A stretch of DNA of 34,936 nt from Poronia punctata (taxonomy: Eukaryota > Ascomycota > Sordariomycetes > Xylariales > Xylariaceae): the NCBI GenBank assembly GCA_022579005.1, contig MU401775.1, positions 1-34,936 on the forward strand, in the 5' to 3' direction. A program made the translations under genes and the position numbers. The notes under the pieces were generated by a model. It was not told where the DNA came from, searched no databases, and saw only the letters and a list, made by a program, of their open reading frames with translations. Positions 1 through 13,063 of the stretch are shown piece after piece (the first letter of the stretch is position 1; each line of letters starts with the position of its first letter).

Positions 1-3000
1 AAAAATAAATTAATTTTTTAAATAAAATATATACTTAATTTTAAAAATATACTAAATTATATTATATATTTTATAGTTTTTTTATATTTTTTTTAGCTTA
101 GATTTGTTTGTAAATATTTTTACTTTTAAAATTTTATTTTTATACTTGTTAAATTAATTCTTATAAAAATTAAAATAGCTTATTTATTTATATGTTTTTT
201 TTAGCTAATATGTTTTTAGCTATTTTTTAAAATACTAATTATATAATAATAAACTAAATCTTATTTAATTTAACTACGTATAAATAATCTGCTAATATGC
301 AAAGTTATTTTTTTTAAATAGTAATATTAGCTACTACTAATTTCTTTTTAATTATAAAAAGCAAATTACTATTAGTATATATATTATTAAAATAATTAAG
401 CCTTTATAAAAAGGGATTAGCTTTGTTTTGCTTGCTTTTTTTATACTTTATTATAAAGTTATAAAGTACTAAAAATAAATACTATTTAGCTTGCTAACTA
501 TTTAGTCTAGCTGTTTTTATAAATAATTAAAGGTTGTTATAATTAAATAATACTTTAATAAGTACTGCACTACTTTATAAGTAATACTATTAATGCTTAA
601 AATAAGCAACAATTGTAAGCATTTTTTAATTAAGTATACTATATTTTAATTTTAGTCCGTTAAACTTTTAAAAATAAAATAAAATAAGTTTTTATTAACC
701 TTAATTATTATACTATAAAAGTATTTTTATAAGTGTAACTTTAAATATATTAGTTTTTACTTTTATTAGCTTTTTAAAATTAAAATAAACTAAAAGTATA
801 GCTTTAACAAAAGCTTTTTTTAATTATTTAAAAGCTTTTTGCTAATAAATATTAAAAGTTATTTAGCTATTTTTTACTTTTTTTTTAGTGCTACTTATTA
901 TTTAATATAAAGGCTTTAAAATATAAGAAAATCTTTTAATAAAGCGTTAATAAAAGTTGTAAAACCTTAAAAATTATTATATTTACTTGCAAGTTTTTAA
1001 AATAAGCTATTTAAAAATAGTTTTAATTTTTATAAAATTTATTTTAACACTTTTATTTAAGATTACGTATTTTAAAAATTTTAATTTTTTTTAATAAAAT
1101 TAACATTTAAACGCTTTAATATATAAGTTCGCTTTTTGCAGCTTTTTAATAATAGTTTAAATATATTTTTTATATAATTTTATATTTTTTAAAAAAATAA
1201 GTATATTATTTAAATATACTATATAATAAGTATTAAGCACTTTTTTAAGTACTTTTTATATATAGTTTTAAAAAGTAGCAAAGGTATTTAATAAACTTAT
1301 TAGCATTATAAAAAATTTATAATGCCTATATTTTATTTAAAATGCAGTTTTTCATTTATTTCCTTTTTTTATTTATATTTAATAATATGCATTTTTTAAA
1401 TTAATCTTTAAAAATATCTTTATATTAAATACTTTGTTTAATAACTTTAAAATAAGTAAAAAAGTATATCAATTTTTTTTTAAAACCTTGTTAAAACCTT
1501 TATAGTTAATATATAGTTTTAAAGTTTTATTTTTTTTTAGTATAAAAAAAATAAGTACTTTTGCTAAGCTTTTTAATTTTTATATTTTTTTATTTTTTAA
1601 TATGTTAGCTATTTATATTTTTAATATTTATAATTTATTATAAGCTAAAAGGTAAATTAAATAATAAAAAATAACTATATTTTTTTATAAGTTAATTAAT
1701 AAATTTTTTTTATTAGTATAAAGAAGTAAGTTAGCATTGTTAACATTAAAAAACTTAAATAAGTCTTAAAGATTTTTTAAAATAGGTATAGAACTAGATT
1801 AATTTTTTTTTAATTTTAATTTTTAAATATTTAAAAGTATTAGTTTTAAAACTTAAAGAATTGCTTAGCAATAAACTTCTTTTTTGCATTTTTTAGCAAA
1901 TTAGTAAAGATTTACTATATAATAATTTAATTTCTTAAGTTTAAAATATTATTAATTCTTAGCTAAATTTAGTATAATTTTTTTAAAACTTAAAGTTAAT
2001 TAAAATAGTAATAAAAAGCTTTTTTTTAATTAATTATTTTTTAAAATTATAATATATAGTTATTTAATTATTTGTTTTTGTTTTTTATAATTTTTTAATT
2101 TAAATAGTACCTAATACGCTTTATATATTTTTAATAAACTTTATAATATATTTTATAATTTAAGTATTTTTATTAAAGCAGGTTAAAGTTTATACTTAAT
2201 TGCAAATAAATAACTAATATAGTTATATTTAGCATAAAAATCTAAATTAGCATGTGTTTAAATTTTTTTATTTAATTTTGTTAATAAAGAAAAAATAGTG
2301 TATAAAGTATAAAACCGTTATAAAGTAGGTAAAGATACGCTTTAATTTAGCAGCTTAGTTATTTAACTTTTAACTAAGCTGCTTTATAGTTTTTTTAATT
2401 AAATTAAGGTTTTTTTAAAATAAAAAACATTAATTTATTTGCTTATAGTTTTCCTTTTTTTTTTATTTTTTTATTAAAAGTTGTTTTTTAAATCTTTTTT
2501 TTATTTTTATTTTTTTAACAATTTAAATATTTGTTTGCATAATGCTTATTTTTTTTACAAGCATAGCATTAAATCTTTTTTAAAGTAAAGTTTAAATTTT
2601 AATTAAAATTAAGTAAGATTTAATTTAATCTTAGTTTTTCTTTACGTTAATTTTATTTCTTTAAATCTTAATTTTTAAATAAATATTTATTTCTTTTTAA
2701 TTTTTAATTATTAAAAAAATTACTTTTTTAACTAAAATTAAATCTTTAATTTTAATTTAACTTTAAATTATATAATTTTTATTAAAATTTTAAAAAGGTT
2801 TTAAAAGTAAGTTTTTTTTTTTTATTATAATCTATTAATTTTTATTTTCTTACTGCTATATTAACTATATTAACTTTTTTTTATAGCAATTTGTTACTAT
2901 AATAGTTAGTTATTTTTTTTTTTAGTAAATTAGTTAATTTTTGCTAATATAACTAAGTTTAATTCTTGTTTAATTATTTTATATATTAACTTTTTAATAA

Positions 3001-6000
3001 TTTAAATTAATAATTAAATAATTATAGATTTTCTTATAGTTTTTAATTACAGTTTTTAAGTTAGTTTTATATAAACGCTTTTAGTATACTAAATTAACAA
3101 ATTAATATTTTAGTTTATAACAAAAAGTAATTCTAATTATTAGTAAGTTAGACTTGTTTTTAGTTTAAAATAGTAGCAAGTTTAAATTAAAATGCATTTT
3201 TACATTTTTATTTTATTTAATATTAAGTATACAATATTTTTTGTTAATTTATTTATAATTTTTAAGTGTTTAATTAATAAGTTAATTTTATTTTTTTTTT
3301 TTATTTAACTTATTAAAAATATATAAAGTTTATATTTAATTTTAAATAAGTAAACTTTGTAATTTTACTAAAATCTACTTTTTTAGTATTTTAAATAGCT
3401 TTATTAAAGCTTTGCTTTTAGTTTATACTTATTTTATAAGTAAATTAATTATTATAAAGTATAATTTTATTAATTAGTAGCAAATTAATATTATAGCTTA
3501 TTATAAGTTAAAGTTTATAATTTATAAGTATTGTTTATAGCTTTTGTTTTAGTTTAGTTTTTTAATTTTTTTTAAAAGGTTTTTAAGTTATTAAATTTTA
3601 TTTTTTATTGCTTAATAATACAATTTTTATTTTTAACAAAGATTTTAAGCATCTTTTTAAACTTAATACAAATTATTAATATTTTAAACTTAAATAAAAA
3701 ATAACTTCTTATTATTTTCTTTAGCACTTAAATAAAAGTAAAACATCTTTTTTAGTTATAAGTAACTATAAAAAAAAGTAACAAAATTATTAAAGTAAAA
3801 TTTAATATATAGCTTTAATACTTAAGCAATTAGTTAAGTATAATTATTGTAATATTTAAAGTAATATTTTATATATAAACTATTACTTAAAAAAAAAAAG
3901 AATTGCCTTTAAAACTGCTTTAAGCCATAGTTTTTATAAGTACATAATAAGTACCTATATATCTTTCTCTACATATGGTCTTATATAAATATTAATAACT
4001 AAGCTATATTTAATTACAGTATATATTAAGCATATAAAAAGCTAAAAAGGTTTTAGTTAGCTATTAGTTATTATATTAAAATAAAAGGTATAAAAAAGTT
4101 AAAAAAAAAACTAGCATTTAGTACTAGTTAGCATATAGTAAGCATATAATAATATAATAAAAAGCTTAGTACTAAAAAACTTAATAATTTATTACGTATG
4201 CTTTATATAAGCATACTAATAAGCAAATTAAAAGCTTTTAATAATATTTTATTATTAAATTTTAATAAATTAACTTTTAAGTTACTTGCTTTTATAAGCA
4301 TATATATATTATTTGCTTACTTATATAAATTTTAAAAGTTAAATAGTAATATTAAATATTTTAACTTATGCTTAGCTTATTATTATAAATATATATTGCT
4401 TTGCTTAATATTTTAAGCTAGTTAGTTTATTTTTTTTACTAACTTTTAATATTATTTAGTATTATATACTTTTTGCTATATACGCTTAATATTAAGCATA
4501 TATTAATATGTTTATAAACTAATATTATTAGTATATAAGCAGCATATATATAATATATACTAAGCTTATATATATATTATAGTACTATTACTAAAAAGGT
4601 TTGCTAGTATTTTATATTTTAATTATAAATAAAATATAGCTTTTTAATAATATTATTATTTTTATATATAAATAACCTAGCTATTAATAGTACTTTAAAT
4701 TTGCTAGCTATAAAACTAGCAATAATTTAATTAGCGTTTTTATTTTTAAACTAAAACTAAAGTTTAAAAAATTAATTATATAAGTTTTATAAATATATAA
4801 TATACGCTGCCTTTATATTTAAACTTTATAAAATATATAGCTAATAAATAACTAAATAAATTAAAAACTTTTTTTAAAAGTTATACTAAATATATACTTA
4901 GCAAAAAATAAGCAAATACTATAAATACTTTTGCTATATATATATAAAGTTTAATATTTAAAAATATATACTAAGCTTTATAAACTAGTTAGCTATAATA
5001 AAAAATATTTTTATATACTAAGCAAATGCTTACTATATACTTGCTTACTATTTATATTATATATAATATATTATATTATATTAAAACTACTAATAATATA
5101 ATATTAAGCAATAAGCTAGCTAAAAAGCTTACTTATAACTTTAAATATTAACTAAAATATTTAAGCATATGCTAGCTATAAGTTAGTTATTATAATTATA
5201 TATATATAGCTTTTAGCACTTAAAATAGCAAGTTAATATATATAAAATATATGCTTAGCAAATAAAAAATATATATTGCTTTTTTTAGTTTTATTTTATA
5301 ATAATAAATATATTTAGCTTGCTATAAATAATTTTAAATATTATATTTATTTATAAATATAGCTAGTATATAAAAGTAATAGCTTAAGCTTATATATAAT
5401 ATATAATAATATAGTTATTATTTTTTAGTTACTTTATACGCTATATAAAAGTTTTAAACTTTAATTAATAAAACTTAAAATAGTACTTTTAAATAATGCT
5501 TAGTATATAGTTAGTATATGCTAAATATATGCATATAGTAAACTTAGCTATATTTATACTTTTAAATTATAATTTATTAAAATATTAAAACATTTTTTTT
5601 ATATATAGTATATATACTATATAGTTATAATAATTTATACTTTATATAAAGTTTAAAAGTAAGCTTATACTATATTATTAAAGCAATAGTTAAATATAAA
5701 AAGTATGCTAAATAGTAGCTAAATAAATAGTTAGCATATGCTTAGCTTATATTTAATATACTTATAGTTAACGTACTAAGTATTTTGCTTAAAATATTTA
5801 TATTTTAAATTATATTTTATAAGTTTTTTTATAATTATTATAGCGTTTTATTTAAATATAGTAAAAAGTAATTATAATATTTTCTTATTATAAGTATAAT
5901 ATATAATATATATATAATATTATATAAAATATATATATTAAACTAAGTAAGGTATATTATATATAAAATAATTTTGCTAAGCTTTTAAAAATAATTATAT

Positions 6001-7630
6001 GCTATATATACTTAGCTTAAGCAAAATATAATAAAATAAAGTAATTTATAGCAATATTTTTAACGTTTTTGCTTATTATTAACATATATATATTATTTAT
6101 GCTTATATATAAAAAATATTTTATATATACTTTATAAGTAATTAATATTAATAAACTTAATTATTAATAAATACTTAGCAAAGTGCTAATTATTTAAACT
6201 ATTTTAATATAAATAGCTAATTTAAAGTTACTATATATTATTAGTATATATAAAGTAAAAGTAAAACAAAAGTATACTATAGTACTTATACTAAACTTAT
6301 TACTATATATAGTAAAGTTAATTATATTATATACTATATTAAGTATATTTAATATAATATACTTTATAATATAAATATTTTATATTTTTTTAAATATAAA
6401 ATAAAACTTATAAAGTATTAATATATATAAAGTATATATACTATATATATATTATATATATTAAATTTACTTTTTAGTATTGTTTTAAATGCTTATAAAT
6501 ATTATAATTTATATAATAAGCTTACTAGCTTATTTTTATAACTTTAATATTTTAAATAATAAAATTTTACTAGTTTTATAAAATATAAAGTTTTTATAAA
6601 AATATTAGTAGTAGCTTATATTTAAATATTTAAACTTTTAGTGCTAGCACTTATATTAAACGTTTTTATGCTTGCTTTATATATAATTAGCATATGCTAA
6701 TAATAAATAAAAAAAAAACTTATAAAATAGTAAAATATAAAATATTAACTTTATTTAACAAGTATATTAAATATTAAATTTATACTTAATTATTAACATA
6801 TACTATATATATAAATATTAATTTATATTTTTAACATTTTATTTTTAATAAATTTATAAACTTAAGCTTTATTTATATACTTAATATTTATTATACTAAT
6901 ATTTTTTAGCTAAATAAAATATACTATTTTATTTGCTAATATATTTAAATAAGCTAGTATAAAGTAATAATCTTTTATATAGCAAAATATAACTTTATTA
7001 TAGCTATACTAGCTTATAATAAGTTTATTTACTTAAATAGTTTTTTATATTATATATTAGTACTTGCTAAGCATATGCTTTTAAAAGATTTTAATTTATA
7101 TAAAATTAAAGCTTAATATGCTTATAAAATTAAAGTTTATAGTTATTAAAAGTTAGTTACTAATATAAAACATAAGCTTTATATTAGTATTTTTTTTATA
7201 ACTTAAATTTATTATATTTATAAACAGTAGCAATAGTTTTATAGCTTAGCTAGCTATTATAAATAATATAAAATAAAATTATAGTTAAAGTTAATATATT
7301 TTTTATATATGCTTTGCTTTTATTTATACTTATATTATTTAATAATATAAATACTATAATTTTTTGCTTTTATAAAAAAGTATAGTTTAATATAGCTAAT
7401 ATTATAAAAAGCTGCTAAACTTATATAAAACATTTATTATATATATACTAAGTATATATATAATAAAGGTTAGCTTAATAAACATATACTTTGTATATAC
7501 TAAGCATATATATAATGCTTTAAAGTTAAAATCTTTTAATATACTAAATTTTTTTAAAAAGTATTAAAATATATAAAAGCTACTATAAGCTGCTAAAAAC
7601 AGCTAGCATATAAAAATAGTGCATAGGTAG
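1..7630. repeat. AT-rich, RIP-like gene-free block
   Basis: The stretch is extremely AT-rich, with dense stops in all frames and no usable open reading frame. Remaining C and G sit mostly in GpC contexts such as AGCT or TGCT, while TpA is abundant. That pattern fits repeat-induced point mutation (CpA to TpA on both strands) of old repeats, a process known in Pezizomycotina. I could not recognise the ancestral element. Composition changes abruptly to about 50 percent GC near 7640-7680. An AT-rich centromere-like segment is an alternative. Confidence 0.85.
2349..2383. repeat. Perfect 13-bp inverted repeat in the AT-rich block
   Basis: The left arm agcagcttagtta (2349-2361) is the exact reverse complement of taactaagctgct (2371-2383), with a 9-nt spacer. 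The arms are richer in G+C than the surrounding DNA. It could fold as a hairpin. No function is known. Confidence 0.7.
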
Positions 7631-8842
7631 CGTTTTTTTTAACCCTCTTAAAGTTAATAATGCTAAGTTTTGCTAGCGCGCTTTTTAACCCCCGCCAAGC
7701 TTTTAGTTACCCCAGCTGACTTACAACCCGCTAGCTAGACTAGTACTTTCCAAGTCTGCCAAGACGGCACGTTTCTAATGTGTACGTTCGTCTACGAGTA
7801 CTATGCTCTTGATCTATTATCTACAGTGTGTGCAATGTTGGTCTGCATATCAAACCTTCGACAGAGACAAATACACCACTTAAGGTCACTTATCTATTTA
7901 CTTTGATTTTAGAGGGGTTATCTATTCTTCTTCAAAGTATCCCGCAGCCTAAGTTGTGCTGCAAGCGACCTGAAGGCGGGGTTTTTGCAATAGAGGGCAG
8001 TAAATGTACACGTAGTAAATTATCTACCTACTTATAGGGTAGTTTCAAATCAAGCTTTGGCCAAACATTTTGACAACCAGAGCGACTACCACATATGATG
8101 CGGACGGCTTGTAATGCCAACAGAACGGATATGTAACTATATAATCAGAGTCACCAACGACCATCCACCCGTACATCTGGCTTCGAGTGGTAGTCAAAAT
8201 TACAATAGGATAACAGTTACAGCCCTCACATTGATCTAGAAATGATGGAAAGTTTACGCGATAAGTCTAGAATCCACGCGGGGACTACGAGCGTCAAAAT
8301 TTGACTCTCGCAATAGGCCGTCGTCGAAGGCTCTTGGCGCCCAGGGGGGGCAGGTATTATCAAGTGTATTCGAAATTCAATCCTCTGTCCTTTTCTATGA
8401 CCGCAATAGGACAAAGCCGAATATAACGGGCGAAGTTGAAGCCTGATCTATGGCTGACGCCCTTTTGTTACCAATGAACCGCCGAAAAAGCACCATATTA
8501 TAGAGCCCATTGCTCATGGAGTTGCCATGCTAAATAATAGCCAATATGAAGTTGAATGTTGCTCAGCAAGCCATCGCATAACTAGCAGCTACCGACGCTT
8601 TAGTGCATGGGTTTCTAGGATACTTGCGTTTCCAGCCTTCAGCCCTATCATGCGAACCATATTCCATGCCACCATACATGAGGGGCTCACCATAAGTCAA
8701 GCGGGTGAGACTTGACCATAGAAGTACAGCTATCAGACTCTCTTATCCAAGTGTTCTAAGGCATCTTGGCCCTGATCTGTGTGTACTCGTATGTATGCGC
8801 CTAGGTCACCTAGGTTGTCTAATATAGTCTACGTTCACCTAT

Positions 8843-8863
8843 CGTACTCGTTTTACGAGTACG
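8843..8863. repeat. Short perfect inverted repeat (9-bp arms)
   Basis: Arms cgtactcgt (8843-8851) and acgagtacg (8855-8863) are perfect reverse complements with a 3-nt loop. It lies in DNA with no recognised gene. Confidence 0.6.
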
Positions 8864-9298
8864 TGTACACATTCGGAATTGCCCCACTGTGTCCAAAGCA
8901 CCGCCACAACCATAAGTGGGACACCGCCACAACATCCGCCATTAGTGCAGTTTACCTTTACACGTATGACCGAGTCACCAGATTGAAAGCGTTCAGTGTA
9001 CCCAATCGGCTACTGATGAGTTGGCTCGCTTATGTACGATACGAGTATTGCGGACCATTAGGGAGTTAATCCAACGACGATCTATACACATTTCCAACAT
9101 CGTGCCTAACAAATGGGAACTCTACCAATTCTAGTACTTACGAGAGCGCGTAAAGCTGTGGAGATAATTAGCACTTGCAGTGAATCACTAAGATGGTCGC
9201 TGAGTACGAGACAATGCGGGGTACCCAACGAGGTTTAGAGGTTAGACCTCGCTAAATACAGGGCACTTCAGGGAGGCTGGGAGCAACTATAAGCACTC

Positions 9299-9360
9299 GA
9301 CTAGGGCCGATACAGAATAGTATGCCCCTATTAGCACCTTGGCACATTAGGGCCCTAGTC
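9299..9360. repeat. Perfect 10-bp inverted repeat, 42-nt spacer
   Basis: The arm gactagggcc (9299-9308) is repeated as ggccctagtc (9351-9360), its exact reverse complement. It lies about 240 bp upstream of the start of the Yvc1-like gene, so a promoter role is possible but unproven. Confidence 0.55.
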
Positions 9361-9596
9361 CTGGCCCGCTGGACACCCATCCATCTCCCTTTTCACGTCG
9401 AGTAGGTATCACGATACCCATCTCTGACCGCGTGTTTCGTCTCCTAAAGAACGGACATATTCCATCCTGCTTTCTTGACAGTAAATGATACCTTTCCGAG
9501 TTATTTTTGTCTTTATCTGCCTTGCTTTAGGACCTCGAGCACTCTTTTCAGCAGCTGGCCTGACTGGCCTGACTGAATGGGTATCTAGAGGTCACG

Positions 9597-12467
9597 ATGC
9601 CAATCCGCGTTAAGTCGATTGCTGTGCCCGACGAACGGCCGTTTTCTCCTCACCATTCGGAACGGAGTGAAATTGAGGTTCCCGACATTGGTCATAATGA
9701 TTCGTTTCGTGATGTGGCAAAGAAAATATCCACGTAAGCCTCTTCTGAATCCCATCTGTCACCGCCTTTCTCAAAGATACGGGGAAGCTGACATGTGAAG
9801 ATAGATATATAAGCGAGGTTGTCTATGTGCCTGCTACTTTTGAGCAATTGCGGACCACATCGGCTGGTGATGACCTACGTACTCTCGTTGAGTATCTAAG
9901 CACCGAAGTCACCAATCCAGCCATTGTGGCCGCTCTGTTGTAGGTTACCTTTTTTTTTTGACAGGGCTCACTGCGCCCTACTAGGCGTTCGTGTTATCGA
10001 CGTTTCTTTTGCAGAGAGGGGCCATACCTGCACGTCGTCTAGGAGCCACGGCTAACGTGCGGGACAACAGGGCTCTCAGATGGCATTATGGAGCCATTTC
10101 CGATGATAGAGGTTTGAGCGATGCACGAGCCAATGCCTGTGAGATTGTTGCGTGGCGGTTTCTGACCCGCTTATCGGAACGCGAGGTTGTCGAGTTCTGC
10201 CTTCATGAGATTCCGGATCCGTCTGACAACGACGACGAATCGGTCGACGAGGAACGGCCTGTCGAGAGGGAGGCGACGGAGCGGTCCCCGCTAATAGGAA
10301 GATCACCAACTTCGTCAGAACCGCCGCACAGGCCTGACTTTTTGAGCGAGGCTAGGAGAGGCTCTGTAAGACGTAGCCAGTTGCTGGAATCTGTCTCGAA
10401 ACTTACCATGAGCCGTCACGCTACGGGTATGGAAGAAGAGGAAGAAGACGATCCCACAACGCCTTTCATCCATCTGAATGCCTTGGAGATCGCGGCCATC
10501 GCGGATGCGAAGCGGTTCCTCAGTCAGCATGTTGTCCAGAAGATTATTACCGGTATCTGGAATGGCGATATCATCTTCTGGAATCGTCTGTCGGCTTGTT
10601 CGAAAAAGAAGCCCACCTTTTACAATCCACATACGGCCGATCCTTTTTCACGTCTGCGCGTCCCCAAGTATCTCAAGGCGTACGAGGTTGCCTTTTTCTG
10701 TGGTTTCCTCTTTCTGTACTATGGCGTTCTGATCGAACAGAATCGGTACGCCATCACGCCGCTCGAAATCACGTTGTATCTCTGGTTTGCCGCCTTTTTT
10801 TACGATGAGGTCAGCGAATACATAGATGCTGGCTCGATATTTTATGCAGCCGACGTGTGGAACCTGTTCGACATGATTATGATTGCAATAGGAATCGTAT
10901 ATTTCGTTCTAAGTAAGTTTGTATAGTTCCCCGCGTTTTCCCGCGCCCCCCCCCTTAATGCAGGGCCGGCTGCTGACAGGCACTGTCTTACAGGATGTGT
11001 GGGGTTGTATCGGAAAGACTACCAACTGGTCGACATCGGCTTTGATGTCCTCGCATTAGAAGCTCTTTTTATGGTTCCGCGAGTCTTTTCCGTCCTCAGC
11101 TTGTCACCTTACTGGGGAACTCTGATACCGTGTCTCAAAGCCATGGGCAGTAAGTAATCCTATTGTCGCTTGTCATCTTTCCGGGGTCCGACCTCTAGAC
11201 TAAAGTCCTACGACACCTCGTCATGGCTGCTCGATACGTCTCAACGATTGTCTTTGCTAATACCTGATGAAGCGGACTTTTTAAAATTCATGGTTCTTGG
11301 TGAGTCCATACCTATTGAGTACCTTTCCCCGTTGATGGGCATCTTTAGAATTCCCAGTTACTTGTAAAGGGATGGCTAACAGGACATTTCAAAGTTGTTG
11401 TGATATATCTCGGGTTTTTAACGACCTTTTCCCTTGTTGGACGGGAAACCTTTACTTTTCCACACATGGCGATGATTGTGACAAAGATATTCTTCGGCTC
11501 CAGCTACGTTGGCTTGTAAGGATACTCCCCCCTCATTCTGTTGTAGTTGCCATGCGAGTCTGGATTCCTCCTTCGGAAACCGATTCGGCAGTCTCATTTC
11601 ATACCTGCAAATAACACCGAAAGAGCTGATACTGACCCAACGCGCGCCTTAGTGACGTTATGGACCAAATAGATCCTATCTTCGGTAAGTCACAGCACAG
11701 CCTTCTCGCTTCAGACATATCAAGGGAGCTAACCCAAACCTGCCAGGCCCTCCACTCATGTTCATATTCGTCACCTTGTCCTCCATCCTACTCATGGGTT
11801 CCTTGACCGGTATGCTTAGCAATAGCTTTAGCAGAGTTATTACACATGCCAGAGAGGAGTATCTTTATGTTTACTCGGTTTATGTGTTGGAGGCGTCGAC
11901 GAGCAACAGACTTACACATTTTTACCGTAAGTACAGCACAAAGTAAAACAACAGCAACAGAAAGGCCGACATTTTATACTAACATACCGTACCATTACGG
12001 TAGCACCATTTAACCTCATCGCTCTCATCATCTTCCGCCCTCTCCGACTATTTATTTCGGGCAACAAGCTTCGCCATGGCCGAATCGTCCTGTTAAGGGC
12101 CACCCATGCGCCGATCGTCGGGTTGATCCAAATGTATGAGTGGATCGTCAGCAAGATATACCCAGACACGGGCAAGACCTTCGGTGCGCCACCACGAACT
12201 GGTCCCAAACCGCGGCGAGGGGCAGTGGGGACGAGAAGAGACAGCAGGCCTCGATCCAATCATCGATTTTCTATGCATTCGCCGAGACCCGATAGTATGG
12301 AGATGGCCAGCAAGGCTAGAAGACAAGCTCTCCCGGAAGACGACGTAACGGATGCACCGACGGACGTCGAAGTACGCATCGCCGAGCTCTCGGCCAAAAT
12401 CGATCGTCTGGCGGCATTGGTTGTCGCTCTACAACCCAGTGAATCGGTTGGAATGGTTCGTACATGA
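9597..12467 (+). CDS. YVC1: TRPY/Yvc1-type vacuolar calcium-permeable cation channel
   Basis: Family role: a TRP-type channel of the fungal vacuole membrane that releases Ca2+ to the cytosol. Exons, all frames closing: 9597-9733, 9805-9939, 10071-10912, 10994-11149, 11273-11299, 11395-11515, 11653-11684, 11747-11926, 12004-12467, giving 697 aa. The N-terminal third is soluble and includes ALRWHYGAISDDRGL and an acidic linker. Hydrophobic segments lie near residues 295-313, 325-340, 355-370, 385-410 and 430-448, followed by the pore loop FFGSSYVGFD (about 465-474) and a last membrane segment near 486-507. The conserved post-pore stretch NSFSRVITHAREEYLYVYS follows. The C-terminus has a basic linker and a short heptad-like helix (AELSAKIDRLAALVVAL). 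The start is the first ATG in frame with the conserved N-terminus. Two exons are only 27 and 32 nt. Intron 2 (131 nt) is the least certain splice; it is chosen because it joins LL to ALRWHYG in frame. The family call is firm. Confidence 0.9.
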
Positions 12468-13063
12468 ACATAACTAGAGTCGACAAGTCGATCGCTTCCC
12501 ACGATGGTAAGATGGATGTTTTAGCATGAGTGCCCTTAGCACACTGTAAGGATCCGTTCTAGCTTTTTACACGTGTATCTATTCATACACATGGCATAAT
12601 GTCGCCTGACATGCAACTACGCCCATGGCCATGCAAACCAAGTTGAAGGCCCAATATACGGGCAGCAACATGAGGGGTCAGAGACTTATTCCGCCCATCT
12701 GCCTCTCACCCTGGTGTGTAGAAGTTACACCCTTGAAGCCGGGAACCATACAACAATCAATTAAGGTTATGATTTATCAAGTTCAAATTTCCTCTAGACA
12801 AACCTCATGTGAGCCTAACAGAAATTATTTATTTACTTGTAGATATAACTTATCGAGTCCTTGTTCCAGCCGGCAATGCTTATTAATCACAACTTTTGGT
12901 GACTCACTTAGCCCTGTCTCTCTCTCTCTCTCTAGCCTCTATATAATTGAGTCATCAATCTTAAACTCACTTGAGCTTAGCTATGTAGGAACTATATTAT
13001 ATACCTCTTACAAATCTCTCAAAATTGACATCTTTCTTACTCGCAACTTACCAACAATTAACA
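12468..13063. other. Intergenic region and promoter of the PhzF-like gene
   Basis: No gene is seen. A CT dinucleotide run lies near 12917-12935, about 130 bp upstream of the ATG at 13064. Pyrimidine tracts of this kind are common in fungal promoters and 5' leaders. The open frame crossing this interval has no family resemblance until it overlaps the PhzF exon. Confidence 0.6.

Larger units (their letters stand above)
7631..9596. other. Gene-poor left border of the gene island
   Basis: Base composition is normal, but every open frame is under 100 codons, none resembles a known family, and none shows a convincing spliced chain. The stretch contains several inverted repeats (about 8046-8200, 8843-8863, 9299-9360) and ends in the promoter and 5' leader of the Yvc1-like gene. 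I see no tRNA or intact transposon. Confidence 0.6.

Noticed and set aside
8779..9069. 96-codon plus-strand frame
   Set aside because: No known family, no splice partners, and it spans an inverted repeat; it looks like chance in gene-free DNA.
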